Below are positions 54,450 through 62,970 of a stretch of DNA of 64,000 nucleotides, in pieces. Within the stretch, counting starts at the first letter, position 1. Each line of letters starts with the position of its first letter. This DNA is from Bin5 sp965220715 (GTDB lineage Bacteria > Chloroflexota > Anaerolineae > Caldilineales > Caldilineaceae). A program made the position numbers and the translations under genes. Location of the stretch: positions 1,364,001 through 1,428,000 of the forward strand of contig OZ244843.1 in assembly GCA_965220715.1 (NCBI GenBank), given 5' to 3'. Under the pieces are notes generated by a model that was given only the letters and a program-made list of their open reading frames with translations, had not been told where the DNA came from and searched no databases.

Positions 54450-54680
54450 ATGCTCGCCATTAACGAAAAGCTCTACACCGGCGATCTGGTTCAGATGCGC
54501 AAACCCCATCCTTGCGGCGGCGACCGCTGGGAAATCGTTCGGGTGGGCGCCGACATCGGCCTGCTATGTGAAATGTGCGGACGGCGGGTACTCCTGCCCC
54601 GCCGCAAATTCGCCCGCGGTGTCAAGAAATTCGTGCGCCGCAGTCCACAAGCCCTGAAAGATCTGGAAGGTCCTCCCTAG
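54450..54680 (+). CDS. DUF951 family protein
   Basis: Small protein of 76 aa with the DUF951 pattern: GDLVQMRKPHPCGGDRWEI, then RVGADIGLLCEMCGRRVLLPR. The Cys pair in CEMCG plus the Cys and His of HPCGG could bind zinc. The family is widespread in Firmicutes and Chloroflexi, often near core genes, with unknown function. The gene sits between the bactofilin-like gene and Nif3, same strand. Confidence 0.9.
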   Translation: MLAINEKLYTGDLVQMRKPHPCGGDRWEIVRVGADIGLLCEMCGRRVLLPRRKFARGVKKFVRRSPQALKDLEGPP

Positions 54681-54810
54681 CAAGCACCGCCTGGCCATGG
54701 CTGCGCACCGACGAACCGGCGCAGCGCGCAACGCGCAGATCAGAAAACCATACGGCTGCGAACATGATTATCTCTACCCGATTCATTCTCTTCTCGGAAG
54801 GAGTGTCTTT

Positions 54811-55563
54811 ATGCAAAGGGAGGTGCTGGTCCGCTATCTTGACGATACGCTGCGCATCAGCGAGATCGCCGACTACGGCCCCCAGGGGCTACAAATAGAA
54901 GGGCGGGCGCAGGTCGACAAAATTGTCGGGCTGGTGGACGCGCATCAACCCTGCGTTCAAGCTGCGCTTGCGCGCGACGCCGATCTGATGTTGGTGCATC
55001 ACGGCATCTTCTGGGGGGGAGCCAAGCCTCTGGCCGGCAGCTACGGTCGGCTCGTGCGCACCTTCATTCAGAACGATCTCAACCTCTACGCCGCCCATCT
55101 GCCCTTGGATGCCCATCCGCAGTGGGGCAATAACGCCGTACTGGCCCGGCGGCTCGGTCTGACGATCATCGACTGGTGGGCCAACGTCAAAGGCACTCCG
55201 CTCGCTGTCCTGGCTGAGTACGACGAGCCGGTCGCCTTTAGCGAGCTGGTTGCGCGCTTTGAGGAACAGGTAGGGCAGCCGCGCCTTGTTCAGGCCGAGG
55301 GGCCGCCAAAGGTGCGGCGGGTGGCCATACTCAGCGGGTTCGGCGCTGACAAGATCACCGACGCGGCCAGCCTCGGCTGCGATGCCTACGTCACCGGCGA
55401 AACGAGCCACGCCCAATACCACGAAGCCGCCAATACAGGGATCAATCTCCTGTATGGCGGCCACTACACATCCGAAACGGTAGGCGTGCAGGCCCTGGGT
55501 GAACATCTGGCCCAGCGATTCGGCGTCGCCTTCGAGTTCGTTGACCTGCCAACCGGCCTCTGA
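54811..55563 (+). CDS. Nif3-like dinuclear metal centre protein
   Basis: Nif3/DUF34 family protein of 250 aa from ATG 54811, which is preceded by GGAAGGAG. Metal ligands are visible in LMLVHHGIFWGG, the YAAHLPLDAH segment and, near the C-terminus, GGHYTSETVG. The AYVTGETSHAQYHEA segment is also characteristic. Family members are hexameric; GTP cyclohydrolase-like or hydrolase functions were proposed but are not established. The open frame begins at 54697, but the first 38 codons lack family similarity and a ribosome site. Confidence 0.92.
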   Translation: MQREVLVRYLDDTLRISEIADYGPQGLQIEGRAQVDKIVGLVDAHQPCVQAALARDADLMLVHHGIFWGGAKPLAGSYGRLVRTFIQNDLNLYAAHLPLDAHPQWGNNAVLARRLGLTIIDWWANVKGTPLAVLAEYDEPVAFSELVARFEEQVGQPRLVQAEGPPKVRRVAILSGFGADKITDAASLGCDAYVTGETSHAQYHEAANTGINLLYGGHYTSETVGVQALGEHLAQRFGVAFEFVDLPTGL

Positions 55564-55652
55564 ACCAACCCCAATTGGCAGCAGCGGCAGCAGCGGCAGC
55601 AGCGCCCTCACCCCCGGTTGACGCCTCGTTCCCAGCGGTTCCAAAAAGAAAA

Positions 55653-55678
55653 CCCGCTGCAAGGCTGCTTGCAGCGGG
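55653..55678 (-). terminator. Rho-independent terminator of the SelW-like gene
   Basis: Perfect 10-bp stem CCCGCTGCAA / TTGCAGCGGG with 6-base loop. On the minus strand it is followed by TTTTCTTTTT. It lies 53 bp after the selenoprotein stop codon. Confidence 0.88.
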
Positions 55679-55730
55679 CATCGCGCTCACCTGACGGGTA
55701 GCGCCTCAAATCAGTTCGCCGAAATCGTGC

Positions 55731-55997
55731 TTACGCACGCGGGGCCGGTTCCAGGCCGATAGCCTCTGAGAAGAGATTGAGTACTTCTCCCTCCTCCGCA
55801 TGGCGGCCCTCAGCCTTCTTGCTGAACACAAGCGTTTCGTCGGCCAGCACCTCAAACAGTCCACCACCCGAAGGGATCATCTTGAGGGTTTCAATCGCTG
55901 GCGTGAAATTCTCCAATAGGTCGGCCGCCGCACGGACGGCTTTGGGTGTGTAGTTTCAACTTACACAATATTCGATACTGACCTTGTACTTCTGCAT
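55731..55997 (-). CDS. SelW-like (Rdx family, SelT/SelW/SelH) selenoprotein with Cys-x-x-Sec
   Basis: Small thioredoxin-fold redox protein of 88 aa. From ATG 55997 (AGGAG 8 bases upstream) it reads MQKYKVSIEYCVS, then an in-frame TGA at 55958-55956, then NYTPKAVRAAADLL to a TAA at 55731. The TGA sits exactly at the second redox position of the family Cys-x-x-Sec motif (Cys11, Sec14). The later IPSGGGLFEVLADETLVFSKK block is the conserved core of SelW. Without Sec decoding it is two meaningless fragments. It has its own terminator, and a hairpin follows the TGA as SECIS candidate. Confidence 0.93.
55927..55958 (-). promoter_or_regulatory. UGA selenocysteine codon and candidate bacterial SECIS of the SelW-like gene
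   Basis: TGA at 55958-55956. After 15 bases GCCG (55940-55937) pairs with CGGC (55930-55927) around the loop TCCGTG, which contains GT as in bacterial SECIS loops. The spacing fits the usual distance from UGA to the hairpin. Confidence 0.6.
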
Positions 55998-56483
55998 AGT
56001 TCTCTCCTGTCGCTGGACGGTCTTTCGGCGCCGCAAATGATATTTACTTCTGGCAGCAGTATAGCAACTTTCCTGCTGATCGGCAAACCGGAAAATTCCC
56101 GGGCCTGGCTCATACCCACAATGGGCACGCGCCGCCACGGGCGAGTGTCCATTTGGGCGGTCGGGCCTTCGGCCCTCCCTTGTGCGGGGGGACACCCCCC
56201 GCAACGCCCCCCTCCAACAACCCGCCTCGCCACCGCCGCACTGTTTTCCGGCCCCTATCCCCTGACCCCTGACCCCTAGCCCCTGCAGTTCCAGCACCCG
56301 AACGGTCGCCAGCAATCATGAAAATCCCCAAATCCTGCAAATCTTGATTCGGACAACGCAAAACGCCCCCCTCCAACAACCCGCCCCGCCACCGCCGCTC
56401 TGGTCTAGGGCACCATCCACCATCCCTTGCATTTCCCGCGACCCTCTACATACAGTCCGTCGCGGACAAGAACGCGCTACACT
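55998..56483. repeat. Repeat- and hairpin-rich non-coding region
   Basis: No gene is supported. It holds a GCGGGGGG-ACA-CCCCCCGC hairpin (about 56183-56201), and a 37-bp direct repeat (56203-56239 and 56362-56398, one mismatch) that brackets a diverged piece of the MITE core (about 56303-56356). A GC-rich skew on both sides suggests accumulated insertion remnants. Confidence 0.7.
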
Positions 56484-56512
56484 TTGAAACGCTGCCAAGT
56501 CGATGCTATAGT
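56484..56512 (+). promoter_or_regulatory. Leaderless promoter of the lipoprotein gene
   Basis: TTGAAA (56484-56489), exact 17-bp spacer, TATAGT (56507-56512). The ATG at 56519 starts 7 bp after the -10 box, where transcription itself should begin; no Shine-Dalgarno is present. Confidence 0.7.
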
Positions 56513-56518
56513 ATCCCC

Positions 56519-57928
56519 ATGAAAGCAGAGAATCTTCCTACTTTTTCGAGTACGGACGGGCACAACACGCCCGATCCGAATTCTGAACCTGCGCATGAGA
56601 CCGCCGCGCCCAAATCAGGTCAGCCTGAACCGCACCAACGACCACCTCTCTGGTCCCGGCGCCGCTTTCTGGGTGCCGCAGCCGCCGGCCTTGGTATGCT
56701 CGTGGGCGCCTGCAGCAACGGAAGCTTATCCCTTGACGCGTCGGCTCTGTCTGTCTCAACGCCCAGCGCCTACAAGAGCTATCTGCCTTGGGTCCAGATG
56801 CGAGGGTTACGTCCCGCGGCGCCCGCATTTGCGCCGACGCCGCCCAAATTGACTGCTACCCCATTCCCAACCGACACGCCGTACCCGACCGACACGCCGT
56901 ACCCGACCTACACGCCGTACCCGACCGACACGCCGGTCCCGCCGACGCCTACCTACACGCCGACACCGACCGTGACCCCGTTTCCGCCAGGCCCACCGAG
57001 CAAGTTGGGTCTATTCATCACCCGCAACCACCCCAGTGTGTTCAATGTGTTGCGCAGCGGTGGCGTCGCGGTCGTCAAAACACTGGAGCTGGACTTTAAC
57101 TTCGCTCGCCAGATCAAAGAAACTGCGCCCAATACCCGGCTGATTGGGCGCATCGATCTGCCCCAGTTGCAGTTGCAGAATCTCAATGCGAAGGCCGCGG
57201 CCCAGGACTTCGTCAATCGCCTGTGGCCTCTGGCCGACCACCCGGAGCGCCGCCTCCATTTCGACGGCTGGGAAGCCTACAACGAGCCGGTGGCCGGGAA
57301 TCTGGACGAGTTCAAACGCCTGACGGAGTTTGAGGTTGAGCGGACCCGTCTGCTCGCCCAGGGTGGTCTGCGCAGCGTTATCGGCAACTTCGGCACAGGC
57401 CAGCCGTCTCCGGAAATGTGGGAGCACTTCCTGCCCGCTATAGCCGAAGCCCAGGCCCACGATGGATGGTTGGGACTGCACGAGTATTCCGCCCCAACCA
57501 TCTACTATGCCAGCACCCGTGACGGCCAGGGGCGCTACCCGGGCGTCGCACCCCATGACACCGGCTGGCTAACACTGCGCTACCGCCAGCTCTACAATCA
57601 GGTTTTGAAGCCGGCTGGCCGGGCGATCCCGCTGGTGATGACCGAATTGGGCGTAGACGGCCTTGTCGGCAATCGCCCAGGCCCGCAGGACGCGCAAGGA
57701 TGGCAGCACTTTCAAACCTATTGGGCGCAGCACGGCTTCGGTTCCTGGGGTCCCGGCGCATATGCAGAACAACTGGTTTGGTATGATCAGGCAATGCAAC
57801 AGGATTCGTATGTGCTGGGCGGCTGCATTTTCGCGCTGGCGGCCAGCCCCGGCTGGGAATCTTACGAGATAGGCGGGCATGTGGAGTCGGTGCTGCACCA
57901 GTACCTGAGCGTCCATCCGCAGCGGTAA
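56519..57928 (+). CDS. Tat-exported lipoprotein with glycosidase-like (clan A) barrel
   Basis: Protein of 469 aa. A hydrophilic leader is followed by a twin-arginine signal with lipobox (SRRRFLGAAAAGLGMLVGAC), so it is probably exported folded and lipid-anchored. A Thr-Pro linker (four 18-bp repeats in the DNA, 56870-56941) leads to a barrel domain from about residue 160. WEAYNEPV carries the likely acid/base Glu and VMTELGVDG the likely nucleophile Glu, the pattern of clan-A glycoside hydrolases such as GH5 or GH39. Substrate unknown. The start is supported by the promoter placed directly in front, consistent with leaderless translation. Confidence 0.78.
   Translation: MKAENLPTFSSTDGHNTPDPNSEPAHETAAPKSGQPEPHQRPPLWSRRRFLGAAAAGLGMLVGACSNGSLSLDASALSVSTPSAYKSYLPWVQMRGLRPAAPAFAPTPPKLTATPFPTDTPYPTDTPYPTYTPYPTDTPVPPTPTYTPTPTVTPFPPGPPSKLGLFITRNHPSVFNVLRSGGVAVVKTLELDFNFARQIKETAPNTRLIGRIDLPQLQLQNLNAKAAAQDFVNRLWPLADHPERRLHFDGWEAYNEPVAGNLDEFKRLTEFEVERTRLLAQGGLRSVIGNFGTGQPSPEMWEHFLPAIAEAQAHDGWLGLHEYSAPTIYYASTRDGQGRYPGVAPHDTGWLTLRYRQLYNQVLKPAGRAIPLVMTELGVDGLVGNRPGPQDAQGWQHFQTYWAQHGFGSWGPGAYAEQLVWYDQAMQQDSYVLGGCIFALAASPGWESYEIGGHVESVLHQYLSVHPQR
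56870..56941 (+). repeat. Four 18-bp tandem repeats coding a Thr-Pro linker
   Basis: Units at 56870, 56888, 56906 and 56924, each ACC-GACACGCCGTACCCG or a one- or two-base variant, coding T-D-T-P-Y-P. Confidence 0.88.
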
Positions 57929-58014
57929 GCACTTTAACCTTCCCACTGCCCGGCGAGCAGGAGCCAAATGGCTGACTACCGATACTCGCAGTTCAACCAC
58001 AATCCTTCGTTGCC

Positions 58015-58398
58015 GTGGAAACTCTGAGCGACATTCATCGCGGTCTGGCCCAATCCGGTATCCTGTTCTTCATTGCGCTGGGTGTATGGGCCATCTGGCT
58101 CCGTATTCGCTCACGCCCGCTGGGCAGCAGTTGGTACGGCGCCGCCGTAATCGGTGAAATGCTGATGATCGCTGAGTTTCTGTTGGGGTGGGTGCTCTAC
58201 GGTCAGGGGATGGGGGGAAATCTTTCACGCGGATTTGTACATATTCTATACGCTACTGTCGCCGTCATCACGCTGCCGGCAGCCTATCTCTATCTGGGTC
58301 GTCTGAAGGACGAAAATGTAAAGACAATTCTGTTCGCGATCGTCTGTTTCTTTCTGATGGAGGTCATTATTCGGGCCCGCTTTGTGGCGCTGGCGTAA
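58015..58398 (+). CDS. Small integral membrane protein, unrecognised
   Basis: Protein of 127 aa with four predicted hydrophobic helices (about 10-30, 41-62, 70-94 and 103-122) and short loops. GTG at 58015 is the first start. The third helix region (GFVHILYATVAVITLPAAYLYLGR) and overall size resemble small hypothetical membrane proteins of Chloroflexi, but I cannot assign a family. It lies between the lipoprotein and the HNH endonuclease gene on the same strand. Confidence 0.65.
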   Translation: METLSDIHRGLAQSGILFFIALGVWAIWLRIRSRPLGSSWYGAAVIGEMLMIAEFLLGWVLYGQGMGGNLSRGFVHILYATVAVITLPAAYLYLGRLKDENVKTILFAIVCFFLMEVIIRARFVALA

Positions 58399-58532
58399 TC
58401 TGCTTTCAGTGTGAATTCCGTCTGACAACACGACTCTTCGAACGGTCCGCAGCTTGGCAACGCAGGCGTCTCGGCGGCCTCTTCGCCATATATAATCTTC
58501 AGTAACGCCATCAAGACACCATCACCAAGACC

Positions 58533-59042
58533 ATGTCCCGTTCCGTGCTGGTACTGAACGCAACATTCGAACCCTTGAGTCTTGTCTCTGTGCGGCGAGC
58601 AGTCGTTCTGCTGCTGAGAGAAAAGGCGGAGTTGGTTGAGGCGACCGAACGCCTGCTGCACAGCGCCAACCGAGCCCTGCCCGAGCCACTGGTGATCCGT
58701 CTGACCCGCTACGTTCGGCTGCCGCATCGGTCGGTGCCGCCCACACGCAGCGCCGTGATTTTGAGAGACGCATACACCTGTCAATACTGTGGCGACACGC
58801 CGGGCAAGCACGCGCTGACGGTCGACCATGTGATTCCCCGCTGTCGCGGTGGCAACCACAGTTGGACCAATCTGGCGACCGCATGTAAACGCTGTAACTG
58901 CAAAAAGGGCGGCATGAGCCCCCGCGAAGCGGACATGAAATTGATGCGGCGTCCGTTTGAGCCGACCTATGTAGCCCTCGTTCTTTTGAGCAATCCCACC
59001 GCCGCCTCCCGCTGGGAGACAATGATGAGCGCGGCATTTTGA
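58533..59042 (+). CDS. HNH endonuclease
   Basis: Protein of 169 aa with a complete HNH motif in the second half: the zinc pairs CQYCG and CKRCN flank DHVIPRCRGGNHSWTNLATAC, with His-Asn-His positions intact. The N-terminal half (LVLNATFEPLSLVSVRRAVVLLLREKAELVE) is typical of a chromosomal HNH family common in Chloroflexi, cyanobacteria and actinobacteria. It is not linked to a phage or restriction system here. Biological role unknown. Confidence 0.92.
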   Translation: MSRSVLVLNATFEPLSLVSVRRAVVLLLREKAELVEATERLLHSANRALPEPLVIRLTRYVRLPHRSVPPTRSAVILRDAYTCQYCGDTPGKHALTVDHVIPRCRGGNHSWTNLATACKRCNCKKGGMSPREADMKLMRRPFEPTYVALVLLSNPTAASRWETMMSAAF

Positions 59043-59103
59043 CCGCTTTCGATTGTCTGGCCGGCGTTCATCCGAAACCAGAAGCCAACTGCCAGAGACC
59101 TAC

Positions 59104-59757
59104 ATGAACAGGCCCGAACAGGAAACACTGGACACCGTAATCCGGCGCATTCGCGATCTGAACCAGCACTCGATCCTGCAGCTTTCCCAATATCTGGGTT
59201 ACCTCAAATGGCAGGAAGAGTTGTGGCAAAGCCTGTTGGAAGAGGAAGATGCAAACGAAGACGGGTTCGCCCTCGTGTGGAAATACGACCTGCTGGAACT
59301 GTTTCCCCAATCCCGCCACAACGCCACGCGCACAGCGGATCTGATGGAGGTGCGGATCGACACGGCCAGCTGTGGCATGGTGCAACAGCCGTCTCTGTGG
59401 CAGCATCCGCCGGTAGAGGGAAGCGCGGTTGTCGAATATGACTTGCATGTCCCCGCCGAAGTCGAACGCTTGCGCATGCAATTCGCGATCGGCATTCGCG
59501 ACGGCGCGCAGATGGAAGACGACAACTTCTGCGCCTTCCGCGTCCTCCTTAACGGCGTGCGCATCTGGAGCAGAACAAAGCAGAGTTGCGAGTGGGAACG
59601 CTTCGTCACCGACCTCCCGAACCAGGCCGGGCAGCACGCTGTCTTGCAGTTAATGACCGACGGGCTAAGCAACAGCCGTTGGAACTGGGCCGTCTGGGCC
59701 GAGCCGCAACTCCTTGGGTACGCTGCCAAACTGCGAGAAGCCAATAGTGAGGAGTGA
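59104..59757 (+). CDS. Hypothetical protein with NPCBM-like C-terminal domain
   Basis: Protein of 217 aa from ATG 59104. The frame is open to 59053, but the extra residues look random. The first 60 residues are helical (YLKWQEELWQSLLEEE). The C-terminal 130 residues look like an NPCBM/NEW2-type beta-sandwich: VEYDLHVPAEVERLRMQFAIG, FRVLLNGVRIWS and the end WNWAVWAEPQLL, where such modules carry a W-x-x-W/D pattern. This suggests glycan or ligand binding, but without a signal peptide it would act inside the cell. No firm function. Confidence 0.6.
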   Translation: MNRPEQETLDTVIRRIRDLNQHSILQLSQYLGYLKWQEELWQSLLEEEDANEDGFALVWKYDLLELFPQSRHNATRTADLMEVRIDTASCGMVQQPSLWQHPPVEGSAVVEYDLHVPAEVERLRMQFAIGIRDGAQMEDDNFCAFRVLLNGVRIWSRTKQSCEWERFVTDLPNQAGQHAVLQLMTDGLSNSRWNWAVWAEPQLLGYAAKLREANSEE

Positions 59758-59836
59758 GGGGCAAGGAGGATGCCCCGGCCTTCTCTCTTTTCCCTCTCCC
59801 CTTTTCGCTCTGCTCGGTGTATGACGGAGCGCCCCA

Positions 59837-60625
59837 ATGCCGGTCCTCGACCTCCTTGCTTGGATATTACTCGTCATCTGGGCGTCTCTCCTGGCTGGCG
59901 GGCTTCTCTTCCGCAAAGCCCGCGCGCGCGATCGGTCTCTCCCTTCCTGGATTCTGGCAGCCTCTGCAGTGACTCTGCTCCTTATGGCCTGGTACGGCTA
60001 TCTCCTCACCCGCGCCGGCACAGACAGCGCCCGCTACGCGCTCGGCGTCGCCGTGTCGATCACCTTCAACCTTCTGGGCGGCCAGCTTGTGGCCGGCGCG
60101 GTCACCCCCAAGCGGACGTTTTTCGGCATCTCCGCCATTGCTTTCGGCTATCTTCTGTACGCCGGCGCGATCGCACAATATGGCGCAGCCCTCGGAAGCG
60201 TGCGACTGCTTGTGCTGAGCCTGTGGCTGCTCGTCGGCGCGTTGGCCGCCCGGACAGTTCTGTTGCGGACGCGCCGTCGAAATCCTAAACAGGCGCCGGC
60301 GGCTGTGGCGTACACGCTCCTGCTCTTCGCCGCGGCCGGCTTTGCCACCGGCCTGGCGCTTACCGCCCCGCGTTTCGGCGTCTTGGCCGTGGGGGCGCTT
60401 CTCCTGGCCTCCAGCGACTTGATCCTGCTGTTCGAACTATCTGTCTGCCCGTCGTTGCTTCCAGATTCCCGGCCATCCGGCGAAGGCAATAAGGGCTGGC
60501 TCTTGCCATGGATCAGCAGCGCAGCACGGCTGCTCCGCGCGCCCGGCCAAGCCCTGATCGTCGTCTCGATCTGGTCGGCGCTACAGGATCCAATTAGCGC
60601 ACAGTTCTCGGTCTTCGGTTCTTGA
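59837..60625 (+). CDS. Multi-pass membrane protein, possibly YhhN-like
   Basis: Protein of 262 aa with about seven hydrophobic helices. The segment FGVLAVGALLLASSDLILLFEL resembles the conserved helix with Ser-Asp of the YhhN (lysoplasmalogenase, TMEM86-like) family, and size and topology fit. If correct, it would hydrolyse the vinyl-ether bond of lysoplasmalogens. The rest of the family signature is not clear, so this is tentative. A MITE copy lies 115 bp downstream. Confidence 0.55.
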   Translation: MPVLDLLAWILLVIWASLLAGGLLFRKARARDRSLPSWILAASAVTLLLMAWYGYLLTRAGTDSARYALGVAVSITFNLLGGQLVAGAVTPKRTFFGISAIAFGYLLYAGAIAQYGAALGSVRLLVLSLWLLVGALAARTVLLRTRRRNPKQAPAAVAYTLLLFAAAGFATGLALTAPRFGVLAVGALLLASSDLILLFELSVCPSLLPDSRPSGEGNKGWLLPWISSAARLLRAPGQALIVVSIWSALQDPISAQFSVFGS

Positions 60626-60740
60626 TAGGCGATCGCCCCGGCAATGAAGCCTTCCGTTTCGCCTGGAAACACTTAGACCCATGACCAGCCGCCCGTGGCA
60701 GCGTTCCGATTCTCCACAGGCAACTGCGATTCTCTCCGTC

Positions 60741-60900
60741 GGGTGTATCCCATATTGTTGTCCCTCTGCGAACTGCCCTTTCAACCAAAGCGAAAAGGAT
60801 CCGCTGAACAAGAATCGATCGGCCGCCTGCAATCCTGAAAATCCGCAAATCCTGCAAATCCTGATTCAGACAACGTCCACCAAAAATCTGGGACAGACCC
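60741..60900. mobile_element. MITE-like element, copy 2 (160 bp, 8-bp target duplication)
   Basis: Same orientation and length as copy 1 at 49760-49919, with about two differences. It is flanked by its own perfect 8-bp direct repeat TCTCCGTC (60733-60740 and 60901-60908). Two copies with different target duplications show two independent insertions. Copy 2 ends about 13 bp before the -35 region of the acyl-CoA synthetase gene. Confidence 0.93.
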
Positions 60901-60913
60901 TCTCCGTCTCCCG

Positions 60914-60942
60914 TTTCCTTTTGCCCCACTCTCCGCTATAAT
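60914..60942 (+). promoter_or_regulatory. Promoter of the acyl-CoA synthetase gene
   Basis: Perfect TATAAT at 60937-60942 with a weak TTTCCT (60914-60919) at 17 bp, 54 bp before the ATG. It is immediately downstream of MITE copy 2. Confidence 0.5.
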
Positions 60943-60996
60943 AGCGGGATACGAAGGTCACGCCGGGGCCGAACCATCCCCAATTCGAAACAGGTC

Positions 60997-62970
60997 ATGT
61001 CCACCAACACCTTCCCCTTCGGCCAGGACATAGCATGGCAGCCAAATCCTGACTGGATCGCCCAAAGCAATCTGCAACGTTTCATGGATCGGCACGGCAT
61101 CGCTTCGTATGACGCGTTGCTGACGCGCTCGGTGGAGGATATCGGCTGGTTCTGGGATGCAGTGATGGAGGATCTCGATATCCGCTTCACCCATCCCTAC
61201 TCGCAGATTGTCGATCTTTCGGCCGGCGCGCCCTTCGCCCGGTGGTGTGTTGACGGGCAGATGAACATCATCCACAACTGCCTCGACAAGTGGCAGACAA
61301 CCGAGACCGCGTCCGAGCTCGCACTCATCTGGGAAGGGGAGGAGGGCGGAAACGTCACCCTTACCTACGCCCAACTTCACCACGAAGTCTGCCGCTGCGC
61401 CAATGCCCTGCGCAGCCTTGGCATCGGAAGCGGCGATGCCGTCGGCCTGTACATGCCGATGGTCCCCGAACTGGCAATCGCTTTTCTGGCGGTGGTCAAG
61501 ATAGGTGGGGTCATCCTGCCCCTTTTCAGCGGATACGGCCCATCTGCCATCCGCAACCGTCTCAATGACGCCAGCGCCAAGGCCGTCTTTACTGCCGACG
61601 GATTCCTGCGCCGCGGGCAGCCGGTGGCGATGAAGGAGACGCTGGACAGGGCCCTCGCCGATGTCCCCAGCGTACAGCAGGTGATCGTCTGCAAACGGCT
61701 CCCTGCCTCGTCGCCCGCGTCGCAAATTCCCTGGCAAGCAGAACGGGACTACTGGTGGCATGAGTTGGTTCCCGCCCAGGCGAGCGCGGCCGAGACCTGT
61801 CCGACCGATGCCGAGGCCCCGTTGATGATCATCTACACCAGCGGCACGACCGGGCCACCCAAGGGTGCTGTCCATACCCACTGCGGATTTCCCGTCAAAG
61901 CCGCCCAGGATATGCGCCACGCCATGGACGTGAAGCCGGGTGAGCGCGTGTACTGGATGACCGATATGGGCTGGATGATGGGACCGTGGCTCGTCCTTGG
62001 CACACTGCTCAACCGCGCCACCATGTTCTTCTTCGACGGCGCCGGCGACTATCCGTCAGTCGACCGCGTATGGGATCTCTGCGCCCGGCATCGGATCACC
62101 CTTCTGGGACTCTCGCCAATGCTGGTGCGGACGCTGATGCCCCACGGCGCTGATTTCGTGACTCGACATGATCTGTCGCGGCTGCGGGCAGTCGGTGCCA
62201 CCGGAAGCCCCTGGGGACCTTCCAGTTGGCGCTGGGTGTTCGAGAATGTGCTCGATAGCCGCAAGCCGATCCTCAACTATACCGGCGGCACAGAGATAAG
62301 CGGCGGCATTCTGGCCGGTAGCTTTTTCACACCGCTCAAACCGGCAGCCTTTGGCGGGCCAATTCCGGGTATGGACGCCGATGTCGTCGATGAGTTCGGC
62401 AACCCCGTGCGCGGGGAGGTGGGCGACCTGATTGTCCGTCAGCCATGGATCGGAATGACGCGCGGCTTCTGGGGCGACAACGAGCGCTATCTGGATTCCT
62501 ACTGGCGCCGTTTTGATGGCGTATGGGTACACGGCGATTTCTGTGCCATCGACGAGGACGGCATGTGGTACATCCTGGGGCGCAGCGACGACACCATCAA
62601 CATCGCCGGCAAGCGGCTCGGGCCGGCTGAAGTCGAAACGCTGGTCAATGCCCATCCCGACGTCACCGAATCCGCTGCTGTGGCCGTACCCCACCCCTTG
62701 AAGGACAACGACGTAGTCGTGTTCGCCGTCCTCAAACCGGGCGTCGTCGCCAGTGAAACCTTACGCACCGCCCTGCAAGAACGCATCACCACCGAATTGG
62801 GCCGTCCACTCAGGCCCAAAGAGGTCAGATTCTGCGCCGCGCTCCCCAAAACGCGCAACGCCAAAGTAATGCACCGCGTCATCCGGGCCGCTTACCTGGG
62901 CATAGACCCGGGCGACATCAGCGCCTTGGAAGATTCGGCGACCATGCAGGCGATCCAGCAGTCGGCATGA
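60997..62970 (+). CDS. AMP-dependent acyl-CoA synthetase (acetyl-CoA synthetase-like)
   Basis: ANL-superfamily ligase of 657 aa that activates a carboxylic acid to acyl-AMP and then acyl-CoA. The AMP-binding loop IIYTSGTTGPPKGAVHTH is near residue 280. The acetyl-CoA-synthetase-like WMTDMGWMMGPW block, NYTGGTEISGG and the hinge/C-terminal motif GRSDDTINIAGKRLGPAEVE follow, and the catalytic Lys is in PKTRNAKVMHRVIR. Length and motifs fit acetyl/propionyl-type enzymes, though the acid cannot be fixed. Its stop overlaps the next start (ATGA), so it is translationally coupled to an ABC-F gene. Confidence 0.92.
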   Translation: MSTNTFPFGQDIAWQPNPDWIAQSNLQRFMDRHGIASYDALLTRSVEDIGWFWDAVMEDLDIRFTHPYSQIVDLSAGAPFARWCVDGQMNIIHNCLDKWQTTETASELALIWEGEEGGNVTLTYAQLHHEVCRCANALRSLGIGSGDAVGLYMPMVPELAIAFLAVVKIGGVILPLFSGYGPSAIRNRLNDASAKAVFTADGFLRRGQPVAMKETLDRALADVPSVQQVIVCKRLPASSPASQIPWQAERDYWWHELVPAQASAAETCPTDAEAPLMIIYTSGTTGPPKGAVHTHCGFPVKAAQDMRHAMDVKPGERVYWMTDMGWMMGPWLVLGTLLNRATMFFFDGAGDYPSVDRVWDLCARHRITLLGLSPMLVRTLMPHGADFVTRHDLSRLRAVGATGSPWGPSSWRWVFENVLDSRKPILNYTGGTEISGGILAGSFFTPLKPAAFGGPIPGMDADVVDEFGNPVRGEVGDLIVRQPWIGMTRGFWGDNERYLDSYWRRFDGVWVHGDFCAIDEDGMWYILGRSDDTINIAGKRLGPAEVETLVNAHPDVTESAAVAVPHPLKDNDVVVFAVLKPGVVASETLRTALQERITTELGRPLRPKEVRFCAALPKTRNAKVMHRVIRAAYLGIDPGDISALEDSATMQAIQQSA

